Assembly (NCBI GenBank): GCA_016741945.1
Contig: JACVCQ010000015.1
Coordinates: forward strand, 1 to 16,119
Length of the DNA: 16,119 nucleotides
Direction of reading: 5' to 3'
Source of the DNA: Chitinophagaceae bacterium
Lineage (GTDB): Bacteria > Bacteroidota > Bacteroidia > Chitinophagales > Chitinophagaceae
The notes beneath the pieces were generated by a model. The model was not told where the DNA came from. It did no database searches and worked only from the letters and a program-made list of their open reading frames with translations. Positions 1 through 6,837 of this stretch are shown piece after piece. How positions within the stretch are numbered: position 1 is the first letter of the stretch; the number at the start of each line of letters is the position of its first letter. A program made the position numbers and the translations under genes.

Positions 1-597
1 ACTCACTTCTTTACCGGTGATTTTTTTACCCCCTTCTAAAAAGCGTACCATGGCTGATTCCTGACAATGTTTTTTCCATTCATCCGGATCTACTTCAAAC
101 TCACTGAGTGTAATGGGTCTGGCCAATCTTTTGGCTTTTAAAAATTCCTTCGGTTGAATCTCATGGAGATATGAAGGATAAAATATTTGTCCTTTTTCGT
201 TGATGAAAGGAAGATTATTAAGGTATAAAACCTGTACTCGTCCCTGATAGTCTTTCAACTGACTCATCAACCAATAATACCCACAAACATCATGAGCATT
301 TTGAGCCATCCATATCCAAACTTCTGTATCGGGCTCCTCATCCAATTGTTGTAATAAATGATGTACAGTTAATTTATCATCCACCAGATCTAGCTGTTCA
401 GTATACGGAGAATATTCAAGCAACAGCTTCCACCAGTCTCTTCTTTCCTGATAACCTTCCGTTTCATATATATTACCCAACGGACCAACTGCATAGTCAT
501 CTTTGATTTCAAGGATCGAACCCTGAATGGTTTCATCTAGTTCTATGGCCTGTTGCAGTACCGTTACATTCGCAGTTTCGAAAACAATATGAATCAT
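1..597 (-). CDS. DUF1835 domain-containing protein (3' end outside window)
   Basis: The reading frame opens with ATG at 597 and stays open for 199 codons to the window edge, so the C-terminus is missing. The N-terminus MIHIVFETANVTVLQQA, followed by an acidic stretch and a VGPLGNI motif, matches the start of DUF1835 proteins, which are usually about 300 residues in Bacteroidota. Their biochemical function is not established. The visible part has no signal peptide or membrane segment, is rich in Trp, Asp and Glu (for example DTEVWIWMAQNAHDVCGYYW near residues 90-109), and is probably cytosolic. It starts 22 bases after the parE stop on the same strand, so it is probably cotranscribed with parE. 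ParC, a common partner of parE, is not the next gene here. Family assignment is from recognition of the N-terminus only. Confidence 0.75.
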   Translation of the reverse strand, partial: MIHIVFETANVTVLQQAIELDETIQGSILEIKDDYAVGPLGNIYETEGYQERRDWWKLLLEYSPYTEQLDLVDDKLTVHHLLQQLDEEPDTEVWIWMAQNAHDVCGYYWLMSQLKDYQGRVQVLYLNNLPFINEKGQIFYPSYLHEIQPKEFLKAKRLARPITLSEFEVDPDEWKKHCQESAMVRFLEGGKKITGKEVS

Positions 598-619
598 CTT
601 ATACTATTTAATGTTTGGA

Positions 620-2509
620 TCAATTGGCTGCTACTTCCAGATCCAATTCTACTTTTAAGTTATTAATAATAAAATCCTGTCTTTCCATGGTATTTTTGCC
701 CATATAATATTCAAGTAATTGTTGAATATGATCACCTTGTTCCAATATCACAGGCTGTACGCGCATTTCTGCACCAATGAATCTTCCAAACTCTTCCGGC
801 GAAATTTCTCCCAGCCCTTTGAATCGTGTGATCTCAGGCTTACCTCCCAATTTTTGTATCGCGGCTTGTTTCTCTGATTCGTCATAACAATAAATGGTTT
901 CCTGTTTGTTTCTTACACGAAAAAGAGGTGTTTCCAGAATGTACACATGTCCCCGTTTCACCAAATCAGGAAAGAATTGCAGGAAGAAGGTCATCATCAA
1001 TAAACGGATATGCATTCCATCTACATCCGCATCCGTAGCAATGACAATATTATTGTAACGCAATCCTTCCATACCATCCTCGATATTTAATGCATGTTGC
1101 AATAAATTGAACTCTTCATTTTCATACACTACTTTTTTTGTAAGTCCGAATGCATTCAACGGCTTACCACGCAAACTGAATACGGCTTGTGTATCTACAT
1201 TTCTGGATTTTGTAATACTTCCACTGGCACTGTCGCCCTCTGTAATAAAAATGGTTGAATTCTTTTGTAATGCAATAAACTCCTCTTTATTTTTTGCAGG
1301 TAAATCATCGTTCAAATGTACCCTGCAATCTCTTAGTTTTTTATTATGCAGATTGGCTTTCTTTGCTCTTTCATTAGCTAATTTTTTAATACCGGCCAGT
1401 TCCTTTCTTTCGCGTTCACTTTGTTCAATACGTTTACGAAGAGCTTCCGCTACAGTTGGATTTCTATGCAGGTAATTGTCCAATTCTTTCGCCAAAAATT
1501 CTTCTACAAATTTTTTCATGGACGGACCACCTTCAGAAACATTCTGAGAGCCCAATTTGGTTTTGGTCTGACTTTCAAACACTGGCTCTTGTACCCGTAC
1601 AGAAATAGCTGCTACGATACTACCACGGATATCGGAAGCATCATAATCTTTCTTATAAAAATCACGGATCACTTTGATATATGCTTCCCTAAATGCCTGT
1701 TGATGGGTTCCACCTTGCGTGGTATATTGTCCATTCACAAAGGAGAAAATATCTTCCCCGTAATCATTGTTATGAGAAATCGCTACTTCAATATCCTCTC
1801 CCTTCAAATGAATGATGGGATAACGGAGCTCGTCTGCATTGGTTTTTCTTTCCAACAGATCCAGCAATCCGTTTTTACTGACATATTTTTTCCCGTTGAA
1901 ATGAATGGATAGTCCCGCATTCAGGTAACAATAATTCCAAAGCTGACTATCAAGGTATTCATGAATGAAGTGAAAATTGCGAAAAACGGTTTCATCGGGA
2001 ATAAAAGACACGAGCGTTCCATTGGGCTCAGTTGTTTTTTGTTCCTTGTGATCTTTCACTAATACACCTCTTTCAAATTCAGCTGTCTTCTCTTTTCCAT
2101 CGCGGTGTGAAGTCACTTTGAAATATTGACTCAATGCATTCACAGCTTTGGTACCTACACCATTCAGACCCACACTTTTTTGGAAAGCTTTGCTATCATA
2201 CTTCGCACCGGTATTGATCTTGCTCACTACATCCACCACTTTACCCAAAGGAATACCACGACCATAATCGCGGATATTTACCTGTTTACCTTCGATGGTA
2301 ATCTCCACTTGCTTACCAAAACCCATGGTATGTTCATCAATACAGTTATCGATCACTTCTTTGATCAATACATAGATACCATCGTCTGTAGCGGAACCGT
2401 CGCCCAGTTTACCAATATACATCCCGGGTCTGAGTCGAATATGTTCTCGCCAGTCTAATGACCGTATCGATTCTTCATTGTACTCATTCAAATTCTTCTG
2501 TTCTGCCAT
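620..2509 (-). CDS. parE: DNA topoisomerase IV subunit B (ParE)
   Basis: ATPase and TOPRIM subunit of the type IIA topoisomerase that decatenates chromosomes. At 629 residues it is full length. The GHKL ATPase domain shows RPGMYIG at 27-33, EVIDN at 51-55 (general-base Glu and Mg-binding Asn), DYGRGIP at 81-87 and GLNGVGTKAVNAL at 114-126. The transducer QTK loop is at 314-316. The TOPRIM domain has EGDSASG at 424-430, LRGKPLN at 446-452 and DADVDG at 493-498, and the C-terminal part has RFKGLGE at 562-568. It lacks the roughly 170-residue insert of E. coli-type GyrB and ends soon after the RFKGLGE region, which favours ParE over GyrB. The start lies downstream of a good promoter at 2560-2590. 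The DUF1835 gene follows in the same direction. A GyrB identity is the only realistic alternative, and the divergent DYGRGIP (usual DNGRGIP) fits the Bacteroidota ParE subgroup. Confidence 0.93.
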   Translation of the reverse strand: MAEQKNLNEYNEESIRSLDWREHIRLRPGMYIGKLGDGSATDDGIYVLIKEVIDNCIDEHTMGFGKQVEITIEGKQVNIRDYGRGIPLGKVVDVVSKINTGAKYDSKAFQKSVGLNGVGTKAVNALSQYFKVTSHRDGKEKTAEFERGVLVKDHKEQKTTEPNGTLVSFIPDETVFRNFHFIHEYLDSQLWNYCYLNAGLSIHFNGKKYVSKNGLLDLLERKTNADELRYPIIHLKGEDIEVAISHNNDYGEDIFSFVNGQYTTQGGTHQQAFREAYIKVIRDFYKKDYDASDIRGSIVAAISVRVQEPVFESQTKTKLGSQNVSEGGPSMKKFVEEFLAKELDNYLHRNPTVAEALRKRIEQSERERKELAGIKKLANERAKKANLHNKKLRDCRVHLNDDLPAKNKEEFIALQKNSTIFITEGDSASGSITKSRNVDTQAVFSLRGKPLNAFGLTKKVVYENEEFNLLQHALNIEDGMEGLRYNNIVIATDADVDGMHIRLLMMTFFLQFFPDLVKRGHVYILETPLFRVRNKQETIYCYDESEKQAAIQKLGGKPEITRFKGLGEISPEEFGRFIGAEMRVQPVILEQGDHIQQLLEYYMGKNTMERQDFIINNLKVELDLEVAAN

Positions 2510-2559
2510 AAGTCTTCATTTTAATAGAAACCCTTCACATTTTTCTGCTCTCCAACCCG

Positions 2560-2590
2560 CAAATCTAACCACCTGTACACCCGACACAAT
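2560..2590 (-). promoter_or_regulatory. Bacteroidota-type promoter of parE
   Basis: On the minus strand the sequence reads ATTG (2590-2587), exactly 19 bases, then TAGATTTG (2567-2560), matching the Bacteroidota consensus TTTG-N19..21-TAnnTTTG except for the first base of the -33 box. Transcription should start near 2553-2555, giving a leader of about 45 bases before the ATG at 2509. The leader has only weak purine-rich Shine-Dalgarno potential (AAGA), as usual in this phylum. Confidence 0.7.
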
Positions 2591-2637
2591 TTTTCTTTTC
2601 TACAAATGCCGTTTTCCTGTGGATAAAACACAAAAAA

Positions 2638-3219
2638 ATGTTGATTTTACCGTTTTCAGCCGCATCTGCGTACCTTTACCTGATCAATACTCTTCAAAAA
2701 CAACCCATCCGGGATCTACAACAGATCGCTATTCTTGCCGCAGAGCGACTCGAGGAGAATGATCGATTTGCCCAACAGGTAAAATCAAATACACCGGAAC
2801 AAATGGATGCCGTCGCATATCGACTCAACCATTCAATAGAAAAGCAAATTGATTGTACCGTTTGCGGCAATTGTTGCAGGAGTTTGATGATCAATGTTTC
2901 TGAATCAGAGGCAGATACACTTTCCGCTCATTTAGAAGTCTCGAGAGCGTCTTTCGACGAAACCTATTTAGAAAAGGGCAGTAATGGCATGATGTTAATG
3001 AATGCGATTCCCTGTACTTTTCTAGAAGCCAATCGTTGCAATGTCTACGAACATCGCTTTGAAGGATGTAGGGAATTCCCTGCCATGCACTTGCCCGGAT
3101 TCTCCAAAAGATTATTCACCACCCTCATGCACTACGGACGCTGCCCGATCATTTTTAATATTGTGGAAGAAATGAAGGATGAGATGGGGTTTGTGAGAGA
3201 AGTCAAAGGTGAAAAGTGA
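2638..3219 (+). CDS. YkgJ family cysteine-cluster protein
   Basis: Predicted metal- or Fe-S-binding protein of the YkgJ/UPF0153 family, whose precise role is unknown. Cysteines are at 73, 76, 79 and 80 (CTVCGNCC), 126, 134, 144 and 169; the C..C...YEHRFEGCREFP arrangement at 126-148 is characteristic. The 193-residue length assumes the ATG at 2638, but the first 15 residues (MLILPFSAASAYLYL) look unlike the family, whose homologues usually begin about 55-60 residues before the first Cys. A promoter-like TACCTTTA lies at 2671-2678 inside this extension, and no ATG, GTG or TTG follows at the expected place, so the start is uncertain; a CTG at 2680 is a speculative alternative. The last codons (VKGEK) and the TGA are made of the heptamer element at 3202-3297. 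The DUF1343 gene follows. Confidence 0.82.
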   Translation: MLILPFSAASAYLYLINTLQKQPIRDLQQIAILAAERLEENDRFAQQVKSNTPEQMDAVAYRLNHSIEKQIDCTVCGNCCRSLMINVSESEADTLSAHLEVSRASFDETYLEKGSNGMMLMNAIPCTFLEANRCNVYEHRFEGCREFPAMHLPGFSKRLFTTLMHYGRCPIIFNIVEEMKDEMGFVREVKGEK

Positions 3220-3297
3220 AAAGTCAAAAGAATATTTCACTTTTCACCTTTCACTCCACTTCTTCACTTTTAATTTTTTACTTTTTACTTTTGAATT
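3202..3297. repeat. Heptamer element A: inverted 7-bp arrays
   Basis: Left array at 3202-3229: GTCAAAG, GTGAAAA, GTGAAAA, GTCAAAA. Right array at 3235-3297 is its complement type: TTTCACT, TTTCACC, TTTCACT, CCACTTC, TTCACTT, TTAATTT, TTTACTT, TTTACTT, TTGAATT, all in strict 7-base register. The arms form a perfect 17-bp stem (3205-3221 with 3235-3251) around a 13-base loop. The YkgJ stop codon (3217-3219) lies in the left array. The element is AT-rich and may act as a terminator or 3'-end structure, although no clean T-tract follows the stem. The last right-hand units create TACTTTTG at 3286-3293. Confidence 0.85.
3286..3293 (+). promoter_or_regulatory. Possible -7 box for the DUF1343 gene inside heptamer element A
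   Basis: TACTTTTG matches TAnnTTTG and ends 9 bases before the ATG at 3303, which would give a very short leader. No TTTG is found 19-21 bases upstream, and the region is T-rich repeat, so a chance match is quite possible. Confidence 0.3.
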
Positions 3298-3302
3298 CTC
3301 TT

Positions 3303-4469
3303 ATGCTCCAATTCGGAATCGATCATCTGCTTCAACTAAACCCTTCCTGGAAACAATCACGTATTGGCATGATCACCAATGAAGCTGCCCAAACACTTGA
3401 TGGGATAGCTTCCAGAAAAGCTTTATTAGAAAACGGGTTTCATATTACGATGTTGTTTTCACCAGAACATGGTTTGGATGTGAAAGGTGCTGATGGACAT
3501 GCTATGAGCGACGGAACAGATATCCTTACCGGCTTACCGGTAATCAGCTTGTATGGTGAAAGATTGGCACCGGAGGTAGCTCATTTAGACAAGATTGATA
3601 TTTTACTGTTTGATGTGCCGGATGTAGGAAGTCGCTTTTACACCTATCTCTGGACACTTACGCATGTGATGGAAGCTGCTGCAAAGTTTCAAAAACCATT
3701 AATCCTATTGGATCGTCCCAATCCTATTTCAGGAATATTGGAATTGGCGGAAGGTCCATTTTTAGATGAAGTCAATGGTTCTTTTATAGGGAGATGGAAA
3801 ATGCCTATCAGACATAGTTTAACATTGGGTGAGCTGGCACTGTATTTCAATGACATAAAAAAGATAGGAGCTAAACTTGAGATCATACTTTGTAAAGGTT
3901 GGAATAGACAGCAATTTCAACCGGAATGGAAACTTCCATTTATTCCCACATCACCGGCCATTCAATCATTTGAATCGATGTTGCTCTATCCTGGATTATG
4001 TTTGTTAGAAGCTACCAATCTTTCAGAAGGAAGAGGTACGTCATATAGTTTTACCGCTATTGGAGCACCCTGGTTACATGCTGAACGAGTAGCGAGTATG
4101 TTGAATGATATTTCCGGAGATGAATTCAGTGCGCATTCCATCACATTCACACCCCAGCATAGTAAATTCAAAGGTCAACGTTGTCAGGCAGTTCAATTGA
4201 AAGTACATGACAACATCAGTTTTCGTCCGGTATTAACTGGGATGATCGCCATCAAACTCATTAAAACCTTACATCCGGAACAATTTGAATGGGATATTTA
4301 TCCAACCAATGTTAACCCAACCGGAAAAAATCATTTAGATAAACTGACAGGTATAACGAATAGTCAGCAATTATTCGATCTCTCTTTCCCAGCTTTCATC
4401 ACCACCATCACAAAGCATACAAATGCAAGAGCCTGGAAAGAAATGGTGCGAGCAGCAATAATTTATTGA
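3303..4469 (+). CDS. DUF1343 / NamZ-like exo-beta-N-acetylmuramidase family protein
   Basis: Member of DUF1343 (PF07075), the family of NamZ (B. subtilis YbbC), which releases N-acetylmuramic acid from the non-reducing end of peptidoglycan fragments (CAZy GH171). From the ATG at 3303 it has 388 residues with family motifs TNEAA (25-29), SPEHGL (53-58, containing the Glu proposed as catalytic in NamZ), VPDVGSRFYTY (105-115), LDRPNP (136-141) and NLSEGRGT (239-246). I prefer 3303 because residue 1 onward (MLQFGIDHLL) aligns with the family core. The frame is open upstream to a GTG at 3216 that overlaps the previous stop (GTGA); that version adds 29 residues encoded by repeat units and hydrophobic enough to imitate a signal peptide. 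With the ATG start it would be cytosolic, unlike many Bacteroidota relatives. Substrate is inferred from family. Confidence 0.85.
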   Translation: MLQFGIDHLLQLNPSWKQSRIGMITNEAAQTLDGIASRKALLENGFHITMLFSPEHGLDVKGADGHAMSDGTDILTGLPVISLYGERLAPEVAHLDKIDILLFDVPDVGSRFYTYLWTLTHVMEAAAKFQKPLILLDRPNPISGILELAEGPFLDEVNGSFIGRWKMPIRHSLTLGELALYFNDIKKIGAKLEIILCKGWNRQQFQPEWKLPFIPTSPAIQSFESMLLYPGLCLLEATNLSEGRGTSYSFTAIGAPWLHAERVASMLNDISGDEFSAHSITFTPQHSKFKGQRCQAVQLKVHDNISFRPVLTGMIAIKLIKTLHPEQFEWDIYPTNVNPTGKNHLDKLTGITNSQQLFDLSFPAFITTITKHTNARAWKEMVRAAIIY

Positions 4470-4650
4470 TGTCGGATGTCTGATGTCGGATATCAGATCG
4501 CAGATGTCAGATGTAAGATTTATGGTATTAGGTCTTTTATGTCCGGATTAATAGAAAAAAAAGTCCATCCCAAATCAGACATCAGACATCAGACATCCGA
4601 AATCATACATCTGCGATCTGCCATCTACCATCGCCTATTCGCTATTCCCA
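4468..4650. repeat. Heptamer element B: inverted GATGTCN arrays between convergent genes
   Basis: Left array at 4468-4530, nine 7-base units: GATGTCG, GATGTCT, GATGTCG, GATATCA, GATCGCA, GATGTCA, GATGTAA, GATTTAT, GGTATTA. Right array at 4567-4650, twelve units in opposite orientation: ATCCCAA, ATCAGAC three times, ATCCGAA, ATCATAC, ATCTGCG, ATCTGCC, ATCTACC, ATCGCCT, ATTCGCT, ATTCCCA. Perfect pairings are 4472-4487 with 4585-4600 (16 bp) and 4494-4507 with 4607-4620 (14 bp); these cross, so they cannot nest in one hairpin. The first unit overlaps the DUF1343 stop (TGA 4467-4469), and the last units encode the tail and stop of tcdA. Confidence 0.9.
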
Positions 4651-5375
4651 TCCACCACACCGTACAGGTCTCTAATCACCACACTGGCAGCAACACAACC
4701 AAAGATTGCCGGCATATAACTGATGGTGCCGATGATGGATTTTTTAGGGTAGGCTTTTTCAGTTTCGATGATACGACTCTGATCAGCTCTTTCCGGACTA
4801 AACACCACTTTTAATCCCTTGTAGATGCCAAAACCATGTAGCTTTTTTCGAACATATTTGGCGAGATTGCATTGATGTGTTTTTGAAATATCTGTCACCA
4901 TAACCTGAGAGGGATCTACCTTTCCTCCTGCTCCTAAGGAAGTAACAATGGGAATACCACGATCGATACAAGCTTTGATAAAATATACTTTGGGAGAAAG
5001 TGTGTCAATACAATCCACTGCATAATCAAAATTGCCTTGATCTAAAATTTCATTGGTGCGTTCGTCACGAATAAATTCAGTTAAGACGGTCAGATCAAGA
5101 TCGGGATTGATGTCTTTCAATCGATCTGCCATGACTTCTGCTTTTAGTTTTCCAGCATTGGAATGTAAAGCCGGTATTTGACGATTACAATTACTCAGAT
5201 CCACTGTATCTGCATCCACAATCGTCATCTTACCCACCCCGGCGCGAGCAATCATTTCCGCACAAATACCACCCACACCCCCTAGTCCAACCACCAATAC
5301 ATTCTTTGTCATTAATTGCTCAATCGGCTCATCCCCCAATAACAGTTGCGTCCGACTCATCCAGTATGGTATCAT
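4635..5375 (-). CDS. tcdA: tRNA threonylcarbamoyladenosine dehydratase TcdA
   Basis: ThiF/E1-like ATP-dependent enzyme that cyclises t6A37 of ANN-decoding tRNAs to the hydantoin ct6A in the cytosol. The 246-residue protein has the nucleotide-binding loop GLGGVGG (30-36), VDADTVDLSNCNRQ (53-66, with the adenylation Arg65), KLKAE (76-80), the DCID segment (121-124) followed by PK, GAGGKVDPSQVMVTD (148-162) and the C-terminal SIIGTISYMPAIFG region equivalent to GSLGTVTATFG of E. coli TcdA. No rhodanese or MoeZ-type extension is present, arguing against MoeB or ThiF. The ATG at 5375 begins MIPYWMSRT; the next Met (residue 6) is possible but WxSRTxLLLG is part of related proteins. The stop codon and the last few residues (GNSE) lie in heptamer element B, and the A-rich leader is heptamer element C. 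Confidence 0.9.
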   Translation of the reverse strand: MIPYWMSRTQLLLGDEPIEQLMTKNVLVVGLGGVGGICAEMIARAGVGKMTIVDADTVDLSNCNRQIPALHSNAGKLKAEVMADRLKDINPDLDLTVLTEFIRDERTNEILDQGNFDYAVDCIDTLSPKVYFIKACIDRGIPIVTSLGAGGKVDPSQVMVTDISKTHQCNLAKYVRKKLHGFGIYKGLKVVFSPERADQSRIIETEKAYPKKSIIGTISYMPAIFGCVAASVVIRDLYGVVDGNSE

Positions 5376-5376
5376 G

Positions 5377-5483
5377 TGATCTTTGATTTTTTGATTTTTG
5401 ATTTCTTGTCCGAAGGACCCCTTTGGGGATTTCTTGATTTCTTTCTTGTTCCCTGTTTCTTGTTCCCTGTTTCTTATTTCTCC
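5377..5483. repeat. Heptamer element C: pyrimidine-rich 7-bp arrays between divergent genes
   Basis: TGAT-starting units begin at 5377, 5384, 5392 and 5399 (spacing 7, 8, 7). At 5442-5483 there are six exact-register units: TTTCTTG, TTCCCTG, TTTCTTG, TTCCCTG, TTTCTTA, TTTCTCC, so the 14-base direct repeat is really two heptamers. Between the arrays are two small hairpins, GTCC-GAA-GGAC (5408-5418) and CCCC-TTT-GGGG (5418-5428). Unlike elements A, B and D it lies at gene starts: it abuts the tcdA ATG and ends about 30 bases before the next gene. The two arrays are not complementary to each other. Confidence 0.8.
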
Positions 5484-5492
5484 TATCTTCAG

Positions 5493-5508
5493 GCTACAAA
5501 AATGTAGC
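5493..5508. repeat. Small palindrome just upstream of the beta-propeller gene start
   Basis: GCTACA-AAAA-TGTAGC is a perfect 6-bp stem with a 4-base loop, ending 4 bases before the ATG at 5513. It occupies the place of a ribosome binding site. It may be a translational hairpin, an operator half-site pair, or chance. Confidence 0.45.
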
Positions 5509-5512
5509 AGCT

Positions 5513-6562
5513 ATGCGGTTTTATAAAATAATTGTTGGTGGCTTCTTCCTTTTTTGCGTCCATTTGGGTAAGGCACAACAAGTTCAGGTATTGGAATCGG
5601 GTAAAAAGGTAAGTTTTAGGGGGTTAAGTGTAGTGAATGACGAGGTATTTTGGGCGAGTGGTAGTAATGGGGCTGTTGTAAGATCAACCGATGGAGGCAA
5701 AACGATACAATGGATCCCTGTTCCGGGTTATGAAAAAAGAGATTTTCGAGATATCGAAGCTTTTAACGCAGATACTGCTGTAATCATGGCCATTGCAGAA
5801 CCGGCTGTTATTTTAAAAACAACGGATGGCGGTAAAAACTGGAAAAAAGTATTCGAGGATACCACCAAAGGAATGTTCCTTGACGCCATGGATGTATACA
5901 CAGATAATCAAAAGATGATTGTTGTGGGTGATCCGATTCAAGGAAAATTATTTGCTGCCATATCAATGGATGCTGGTGATTCATGGAGACAAATACCCGC
6001 TTCCAATCATCAAGAAGATGTACGTAAAGTACCAGATACTGAAGCGATGTTTGCATCTAGTGGAACCAATGTAAAATTGGTTAACGAAAAAAAATTCGGT
6101 ACTACTACTTTATTGGTAACCGGAGGAAGTAAGGCGAGATTAAAAGACTTGTATCGCAATACATTCAATGATTCTCTTCCTATGATGCAGGGCGGCACAT
6201 CAACCGGCGCTAACTCCATCGATTATTGGAGCGCAACAAAATCAGCCGTGATTGTGGGTGGCGATTTCTCTAAAGATACCATTGCTAGGGATAACTGTGT
6301 ATTGGTAAACTTCAAAAAAGGAAAACCAATTTTCTCAAAGCCATCCGTTCCTCCACATGGCTATCGCTCTTGTGTTATCTATCTCAATGAAAAAGAACTG
6401 GTCACTTGTGGAACATCAGGGATTGATATTTCAAGTGATGGCGGACAAACCTGGACATTAATTTCGAAAGAGAGTTTTCATGTAGTACAAAAAGCAAGAA
6501 ACGGCAAAGCCATTTTTCTTGCCGGAGGCAATGGAAGAATTGCAAGATTGATCTTACCTTAA
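5513..6562 (+). CDS. Secreted Ycf48/BNR-repeat-like beta-propeller protein
   Basis: An approximately 349-residue protein with a Sec signal peptide (MRFYKIIVGGFFLFCVHLGKAQ, likely cleaved near residues 21-22). It carries repeated Asp-box-like turns typical of BNR/sialidase-type and Ycf48-like propellers: STDGGK near 58-63, TTDGGKNW near 103-110, MDAGDSW near 152-158 and SSDGGQTW near 306-313, spaced among beta-strand-like segments such as AVIVGGD and ELVTCGTSG. Bacteroidota homologues are often labelled oxidoreductase or glycosyl hydrolase on weak grounds; no catalytic residues can be recognised here, so a binding or scaffold role is as likely. It probably acts in the periplasm or at the outer membrane. 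A small membrane protein starts 4 bases after its stop, suggesting cotranscription. The start is the first ATG before a clear signal peptide. Confidence 0.75.
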   Translation: MRFYKIIVGGFFLFCVHLGKAQQVQVLESGKKVSFRGLSVVNDEVFWASGSNGAVVRSTDGGKTIQWIPVPGYEKRDFRDIEAFNADTAVIMAIAEPAVILKTTDGGKNWKKVFEDTTKGMFLDAMDVYTDNQKMIVVGDPIQGKLFAAISMDAGDSWRQIPASNHQEDVRKVPDTEAMFASSGTNVKLVNEKKFGTTTLLVTGGSKARLKDLYRNTFNDSLPMMQGGTSTGANSIDYWSATKSAVIVGGDFSKDTIARDNCVLVNFKKGKPIFSKPSVPPHGYRSCVIYLNEKELVTCGTSGIDISSDGGQTWTLISKESFHVVQKARNGKAIFLAGGNGRIARLILP

Positions 6563-6566
6563 TAAT

Positions 6567-6776
6567 ATGAATACGCACAAAAAGAAATGGTTGCTCTTAG
6601 CACCAATTGGGCTTGTATTAGTGGGTGCCGGATTGTCTATGGCGATTGATGCAGGTTCGTTGAAAGCCAATGGCGGTAGCTGGTTTTGGTATGGAACAGC
6701 TGCGCTTATTGTTTTTAATAGTGGGCTTTGCATTTTTGGTACTGCCATTATAGAAAAAGTTAAAAGCCTGAAATAA
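6567..6776 (+). CDS. Small two-helix membrane protein
   Basis: A 69-residue protein of unknown function. MNTHKKKW is followed by a hydrophobic segment at about 9-27 (LLLAPIGLVLVGAGLSMAI), a short Gly/Asn/Trp loop, and a second hydrophobic segment at about 40-62 (WYGTAALIVFNSGLCIFGTAIIE), then a basic tail KVKSLK. The first segment also resembles an uncleaved signal. It starts 4 bases after the stop of the propeller gene, which supports a real coupled gene. I do not recognise the family. Its compact hydrophobic pattern and the absence of competing frames with better features make it believable. Confidence 0.65.
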   Translation: MNTHKKKWLLLAPIGLVLVGAGLSMAIDAGSLKANGGSWFWYGTAALIVFNSGLCIFGTAIIEKVKSLK

Positions 6777-6805
6777 TTGCGATTGCATTAAACCCATCTC
6801 CATCG

Positions 6806-6837
6806 TTCATGTCTTACTAAAAACATAGAGACATGAA
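6806..6837. repeat. Inverted repeat embracing the start codon of the 6833 gene
   Basis: TTCATGTCT (6806-6814) and AGACATGAA (6829-6837) are perfect 9-base inverted copies separated by 14 bases. The right arm contains the ATG at 6833-6835, so in RNA the start codon would be paired. It could equally be a DNA operator. No promoter consensus is visible around it. Confidence 0.55.

Noticed and set aside
1107..2458. Several plus-strand open frames inside parE
   Set aside because: Antisense shadows of parE; parE motifs are intact on the other strand.
620..2509. GyrB instead of ParE
   Set aside because: Length of 629 residues, no large insert, and DYGRGIP/GLNGVGTKAVNAL variants fit ParE better; not fully excluded without alignment.
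4468..4650. CRISPR-like repeated sequence
   Set aside because: Units are only 7 bases, without spacers, in two opposite orientations; no cas genes nearby.
4476..4814. Plus-strand open frame of 112 codons
   Set aside because: It translates heptamer units and then runs antisense to tcdA; no family resemblance.
5449..5476. 14-bp direct repeat as target-site duplication of a mobile element
   Set aside because: The copies are adjacent and resolve into alternating heptamers of a longer array; no element lies between them.
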